This document shows positions 60,166 to 64,000 of a stretch of DNA of 64,000 bases, piece after piece. The stretch covers positions 186,001 through 250,000 of the forward strand of contig NZ_SMKW01000002.1 in NCBI RefSeq assembly GCF_004348985.1, in the 5' to 3' direction. Under the pieces are notes generated by a model. It did no database searches. It was not told the DNA's origin and was given only the letters and a program-made list of their open reading frames with translations. The position numbers and the translations under genes were made by a program. Each line of letters opens with the position of its first letter. Positions within the stretch are counted from its first letter, which is position 1. This DNA is from Saccharopolyspora elongata. GTDB taxonomy: Bacteria; Actinomycetota; Actinomycetes; Mycobacteriales; Pseudonocardiaceae.

Positions 60166-61434
60166 TCAGCGATCGAGGTCGCCTTCCTCGAACCGGGCGT
60201 AGCGGATCGAGGCGTGGGCGTCGTTCGACTCCTGCGGGCCGGCCTCGTAGAGGACTCCCGCCCGGCCGCCGCCGAGGTTGACCAGGTCCGAGTAGGCCGC
60301 CCAGGTCGCGTCGACGACCGTGCCGACCTCCTGCCACGTCGCGCCCTCGTCGGCCGACGTGCGGATGCGCAACGTGTGTCGCCGGTGCGCCATCTTCGGA
60401 TCCTCGTTGTACGGCCCGGAGAACAGGATCAGGTCGTTCGGGTCACCGGCCGTCTTGGCGCGCAGCCGCACCACCGAGCCCTGCACCACCGGCCCCTTCA
60501 GCTCCGGCACGACCGCGAATTCCTGCTCGAACGTCGCGCCCGCGTCGGTGCTGGTGGCGTCCGCGCGGTTGCCGGTCGAGGTCTCGGTGCCGTTGTTGTC
60601 CTGGTTCCGCGCGGCGGCGTACACCGCGCCGTCGGTGGTCTCCAGCAGGTTGAGCTCCTGCGGGTTGATCTTCTTGCCCGTTCGGTCGTCCACGGCGCCG
60701 AGTTTCCAGCTGGTCCCGCCGTCGTCGCTGTAGATCAGCCCGGCGCCCTTGCGCCCGCCGCTGCCGCCGAAGGTGATGCCGACGAGCATGCGGTTGCGGT
60801 GCTCGCCCTGCGTCAGCTGGAGGCCGTGCCCGGGGCCGGTCGCGTACCAGGTGTTCCACTCGGACTTCGTCAGCTGCGGCTGGGGTTCGGGCGCGGTCCA
60901 CTTCGTGCCCTTCGGGTCCGCGCTGTGCTGCAGGAACGGCGTGCGGGTGCACTTGGCGCCGGACTTGCACTCCGAGCCCGGATTGTGCGTCGTCAGCAGC
61001 GAAATCCGGCCGGACTCACCGTCCACGATGGGCACCGGGTTGCCCCGGGTGTCGCCGCCGCCGTCTGCGACGAGTTCGATGTCGCCCCAGGTCTTGCCGT
61101 CGTCGGTGGAGCGCTTGAGGACCACGTCGATGTCGCCGGTGTCGGCGCAGTCCTTGCGGCGCCCTTCGGCGAAGGCGAGCAGCGTGCTGCGGTCCTTGGT
61201 GCGCACGACGGCGGGGATGCGGAAGCAGTGGTAGCCGCCTTCGCCCTTCTTGTAGACCTCGGTCCCCGCCAACGCCCGCCCGCCACCGGAGCTTTGGGCG
61301 AAGACGGGGCCGGACGGCGCTGCCGCGGGCGCGGCGGGTTCGGGCGCGGTCGCACATGCGCTGCCCAGGACCGCGGTGGCCAGCACCGCCGACGCCGCCT
61401 TGGTGCCGATCCTCCAGGTGTGGCGAATGCTCAC
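60166..61434 (-). CDS. Sialidase, lipoprotein type
   Basis: 422 residues. The N-terminus has a signal with lipobox LGSAC (Cys near residue 27), so it is membrane-anchored outside. The GH33 propeller shows HCFRIPAVV, Asp boxes STDDGKTWG, SDDGGTSWK, STDAGATFE and SADEGATWQ, and late arginines in HTLRIRTS and SIRYARFEE. Unlike the other sialidase it has no LamG domain. A cell-bound and a freely secreted enzyme together would let the organism harvest sialic acid near the transporter. Its own start (ATG 61434) has no copy of the shared operator that I could see. Confidence 0.93.
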   Translation of the reverse strand: MSIRHTWRIGTKAASAVLATAVLGSACATAPEPAAPAAAPSGPVFAQSSGGGRALAGTEVYKKGEGGYHCFRIPAVVRTKDRSTLLAFAEGRRKDCADTGDIDVVLKRSTDDGKTWGDIELVADGGGDTRGNPVPIVDGESGRISLLTTHNPGSECKSGAKCTRTPFLQHSADPKGTKWTAPEPQPQLTKSEWNTWYATGPGHGLQLTQGEHRNRMLVGITFGGSGGRKGAGLIYSDDGGTSWKLGAVDDRTGKKINPQELNLLETTDGAVYAAARNQDNNGTETSTGNRADATSTDAGATFEQEFAVVPELKGPVVQGSVVRLRAKTAGDPNDLILFSGPYNEDPKMAHRRHTLRIRTSADEGATWQEVGTVVDATWAAYSDLVNLGGGRAGVLYEAGPQESNDAHASIRYARFEEGDLDR

Positions 61435-61610
61435 GAAATTCCTCTCCGCCGTACTGCTACGGCAGGTCGCCCCCGAACAAGATCACCACATCCTGCCAGC
61501 GAAGCCGGAAACAAACCGTCGAATTGGGGAAGAGGTGAATTTCGAACATCCGGTGAATCAGGCGGAAATGGACGGTTGACGAACGCCTGCGGGCGACTCG
61601 AATCCGGTGC

Positions 61611-63392
61611 TCACGCGGCGGAGGGGAGCTGGTCGTCGCGCCGGACCAGCGCCGCGTATCGGCCGCCGACGGCCAGCAGTTCGTCATGCGTGCCGCGCTC
61701 CGCGATCCGCCCGCCGTCGAGCACCACGATCTGGTCCGCGTCGCGCACGGTCGACAACCGGTGCGCGATCGTGATCGTGGTCCGGCCCGAGGACAGCGCG
61801 TCGAGAGCCTGCTGCACCGCGCGTTCGGTCTGGGTGTCCAGTGCGCTGGTGGCCTCGTCGAGGATCAGGATCGGCGGGTCGCGCAGGATCGTGCGGGCGA
61901 TCGCGAGCCGCTGCTTCTCCCCGCCGGAGAACCGGTATCCGCGCTCGCCGACCAAGGTGTCGTAGCCGTCCGGCAATGCCGCCACGTGGTCGTGGATCTG
62001 TGCCGCCTTCGCCGCGGCGACCAGTTCCTCGTCGGTGGCGTCGGGCTTGGCGAAGCGCAGGTTCTCGGCCACCGAGGCGTGCAGCAGGTAGGGCTCTTGG
62101 GAGACCACGCCGACCGCATCGGCGAGCGTGTCGAAGCCGAGCTCGCGCACGTCGATGCCGTCGATGCGCACCTGTCCGCCGGTGACGTCGTAGAGGCGCG
62201 GCACCAGGTAGCTGAGCGTCGTCTTCCCGGACCCGGTTTCGCCGACCACGGCGAGGCTGGTGCCGGCGGGTACGGTCACGTCGATCCCGGTGAGGGTTCC
62301 GTCGGCGGCCTTGGGTGAGTAGGCGAACGACACGTCCGCGAACCGCACCTCGCCCTCGATCCGCGCCGGCCGCACCGGTCGCTCCGGTTCGTCGATGTCG
62401 ATCGGCAGGTCGAGGTATTCGAAGATGCGGCCGAACAGCGCCAGCGAGCTCTGCACGTCCACGCCGGTGGACAGCAGCGACAGCGTCGGCCGGAACAGGG
62501 CCTGCTGCAGGGTGACGAAGGCGACCAGGGTGCCCAGGGTGATCAGCGGGACGCCGAAGGTGCTGGTGACGCCGGCCGCCCAGTAGATCAGCGCGGGCAG
62601 CGCGGTCATCACGATCTGGATGCTCGACATCCGCCACCGGCCGGCCATGCTGGAACTGACCTCGAGCCGGGCCAACGCGGCGGACTCGGCGGCGAAGGAG
62701 TCGGTGAGCGACCGCGCCCGGCCCATCGTGCGACCCAGCAGGATCCCGCTGACGGAAAGGGATTCCTGCACGCCGGCGGACATGGATGCCAGCTGGCGCT
62801 GCCGCTTCGCGGTGATCTTCTTGCGTTCGCGGCCGATCCGGCTGCTGACCCACACGAACACCGGAAGCAGGGCGACCGACGCGATCGTCAGCCGCCAGTC
62901 CAGCGCGAGCATCGCGGCCACCGTGGCGACCACGGTGGTGAGGTTGGAGATCAGCGAGGTGGCGGTGGACGTGACGGTGGCCTGCATGCCGCCGATGTCG
63001 TTGGCGATGCGGGACTGGATCTCGCCGGTCCGGGTGCGGGTGAAGAACGCCAGCGACATGCGCTGCAGCCGGGCGTAGACCGCCGAGCGCAGTCCGTGCA
63101 TCACGCTCTGCCCGACCTTGGTGGACAAGTATGTCTGGGCGACGTTGAACACGCTGGTCGCGACGGCCACGCCGATCATGCCGAGCACGAGCGCGGTCAG
63201 CAGGCCGAGCCGTTGCTGCGGGATGGCGACGTCGAGGACCTCGCGTAGCAGGAACGGCGACGCGACGGAGACCAGGGACGACACGACGACCAGCAGCGCG
63301 ACGACCAGCAGCGTGCCTCGATGGGGGCGGAAGAGGCGGCCGATGCGGCGAAGGCGGGCAGGCGGAGGAGTGGATTCCTCGGGCGATGACAT
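61611..63392 (-). CDS. ABC exporter (half-transporter, membrane plus ATPase domain)
   Basis: 593 residues from the ATG at 63392, six bases after GGAG; earlier in-frame starts up to 63440 lie in the promoter. Residues 25-310 hold six membrane segments of the type I exporter fold (LLVVALLVVVSSLVSVASPF and onward). The ATPase domain has VVGETGSGKTTLSYLVPRLY, FSGGEKQRLAIARTI and ILILDEATSALD. It would export drugs, lipids or peptides as a homodimer. The divergent MarR gene 84 bp away likely represses it. Confidence 0.93.
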   Translation of the reverse strand: MSSPEESTPPPARLRRIGRLFRPHRGTLLVVALLVVVSSLVSVASPFLLREVLDVAIPQQRLGLLTALVLGMIGVAVATSVFNVAQTYLSTKVGQSVMHGLRSAVYARLQRMSLAFFTRTRTGEIQSRIANDIGGMQATVTSTATSLISNLTTVVATVAAMLALDWRLTIASVALLPVFVWVSSRIGRERKKITAKRQRQLASMSAGVQESLSVSGILLGRTMGRARSLTDSFAAESAALARLEVSSSMAGRWRMSSIQIVMTALPALIYWAAGVTSTFGVPLITLGTLVAFVTLQQALFRPTLSLLSTGVDVQSSLALFGRIFEYLDLPIDIDEPERPVRPARIEGEVRFADVSFAYSPKAADGTLTGIDVTVPAGTSLAVVGETGSGKTTLSYLVPRLYDVTGGQVRIDGIDVRELGFDTLADAVGVVSQEPYLLHASVAENLRFAKPDATDEELVAAAKAAQIHDHVAALPDGYDTLVGERGYRFSGGEKQRLAIARTILRDPPILILDEATSALDTQTERAVQQALDALSSGRTTITIAHRLSTVRDADQIVVLDGGRIAERGTHDELLAVGGRYAALVRRDDQLPSAA

Positions 63393-63438
63393 AGGCGGCT
63401 CCAGTGCGATCGAATTCAGAGTCACCTTCATAGTTACC

Positions 63439-63450
63439 ATAGTTCACTAT
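63439..63450. promoter_or_regulatory. Inverted repeat in the exporter-MarR divergent promoter
   Basis: ATAGT-TC-ACTAT, within an unusually A/T-rich stretch (63428-63470) between the two start codons. The size and position suit a MarR dimer site controlling both genes. Confidence 0.5.
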
Positions 63451-63476
63451 TACTGTCACTCTGTTAAGCTGGCCGC

Positions 63477-63914
63477 GTGGATGCCGGTGGTGAGGAAGAA
63501 CGTCTCGGCGCGCTGTTCCTGCGGCTCGCCAAGTCCGCGCACGTCCTGCAGCGGCGCGGCGCCGGGGATCTCGGGCTGACGCCCGCGCAAGCGCGTGCGC
63601 TGTCCGTGCTGGGCAGGTGCGAGACGCCGCCTCGCATGGCGGAGCTGGCCGAGCGGCTGCACGTGGTGCCGCGAGCGGTGACGCCGATCGTCGACGCCCT
63701 CGAAGAGGCGGGCCTGCTGCGGCGCGAGGTCGATCCCGGCAACCGCCGCTCCACCCTGCTGGAGCTGACCCCGGAAGGCCGGAAGACGTGCAAGCGGCTG
63801 GCCGAGCTCCGCGCCCGCGCGGCGGGTGAGCTCTTCGCCCCGCTCACCGCCGGACAGCGGCAAACCCTGTTGGAACTGCTGGAAAAGGTCGATCAGGCGT
63901 CGACGGGCCGATAG
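63477..63914 (+). CDS. MarR-family regulator
   Basis: 145 residues, a normal MarR length. The winged helix is seen in PPRMAELAERLHVVPRAVTP and IVDALEEAGLLRREVDPGNR with the wing at RRSTLLELTPEGRKTC; N- and C-terminal helices form the dimer. MarR proteins release DNA on binding phenolic or drug-like ligands. The GTG at 63477 begins MDAGGEEERLGALFL. It is divergent from the ABC exporter, so a drug-responsive efflux pair is the likely reading. Confidence 0.92.
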   Translation: MDAGGEEERLGALFLRLAKSAHVLQRRGAGDLGLTPAQARALSVLGRCETPPRMAELAERLHVVPRAVTPIVDALEEAGLLRREVDPGNRRSTLLELTPEGRKTCKRLAELRARAAGELFAPLTAGQRQTLLELLEKVDQASTGR

Positions 63915-63949
63915 GTCGCGGCCGGGCGGGTTCCGGTGGCGAGGAAGAA

Positions 63950-63980
63950 GGCCCGCAGGTCCGGACGGGACCCGCGGGCC
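63950..63980 (+). terminator. Hairpin after the MarR gene
   Basis: GGCCCGC (63950-63956) pairs with GCGGGCC (63974-63980), with further GGTCC/GGACC pairing inside, 36 bases after the MarR stop. No T-tract. Confidence 0.5.
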
Positions 63981-64000
63981 TGAAGAAGTCGAGGCGGATC

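Noticed and set aside
1-64000. CRISPR arrays, tRNA or rRNA genes, insertion sequences, prophage, biosynthetic gene clusters
   Set aside because: No regularly spaced repeats, no cloverleaf with a CCA-type end, no transposase or integrase motifs and no PKS/NRPS domains were seen. The 55141-55311 element is the only candidate mobile sequence.

Overview
The window is about 70% G+C, with dense genes, many GTG and TTG starts, ATGA/GTGA stop-start overlaps, Tat signals, a NDMA-type alcohol dehydrogenase, a mycothiol-type DinB-like protein and ECF sigma factors. This points to a mycelial actinomycete, most likely Pseudonocardiaceae (Saccharopolyspora-like); the family is an inference, the phylum is firm. 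I see no tRNA, rRNA, CRISPR array, transposase or phage gene. The window looks like chromosomal catabolic and accessory DNA.

Left part (1-16.5 kb): the end of a GMC oxidoreductase, an IclR regulator, helicase HrpB, a STAS protein, a LuxR-type regulator divergent from an acyl-CoA synthetase, a DUF1540 protein, then a sulfur-flavoured group: methanethiol oxidase, a DsbA-fold protein and an amino acid permease preceded by a 26-codon RHxD..C leader peptide. S-adenosylhomocysteine hydrolase (ahcY) follows, behind a recognisable SAH riboswitch whose pseudoknot strand is also the 5' arm of a terminator. A PHP-domain Tat protein closes this part.

Sugar-acid and polyol region (16.6-28.8 kb): a minus-strand LtnD/OtnK/FadR-type group with a truncated GntP permease is divergent from a seven-gene plus-strand operon: MFS transporter, glycerol-kinase-like kinase, GlpD-like dehydrogenase, AGPS-like FAD oxidase, a GlpP-family antiterminator, an ABM protein and a zinc alcohol dehydrogenase. 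The operon leader carries an intrinsic terminator, so the operon appears to encode the antiterminator for its own attenuator. The kinase lacks glycerol-contact residues, so its substrate is probably another polyol.

Aldehyde region (28.8-37 kb): a Tat-exported molybdenum/2Fe-2S aldehyde oxidoreductase, an AcoR-like GAF-Fis regulator, an aldehyde dehydrogenase and an alcohol dehydrogenase. Near-identical palindromes (TGTTCAG-N3-YTGAACA) lie 68-70 bp before the two target operons and tie them to one regulator.

Stress and methionine region (37-50.9 kb): a tetR-ABC-F pair whose operator lies inside the end of a methyltransferase gene; a five-gene alkylation-repair operon headed by an ECF sigma factor (sigma, ogt, Oxygenase-NA, unknown protein, tag); a separate ECF41 sigma; and metE behind a cobalamin riboswitch.

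Sialic acid region (51.1-61.5 kb): a Dpp-family ABC transporter with a fused permease-ATPase subunit is divergent from a secreted sialidase, and both sides carry the same operator. A second, lipoprotein sialidase is close by. The transporter is therefore better read as a SatABCD-like sialic acid importer than a peptide importer. The right end holds an ABC exporter divergent from a MarR regulator.
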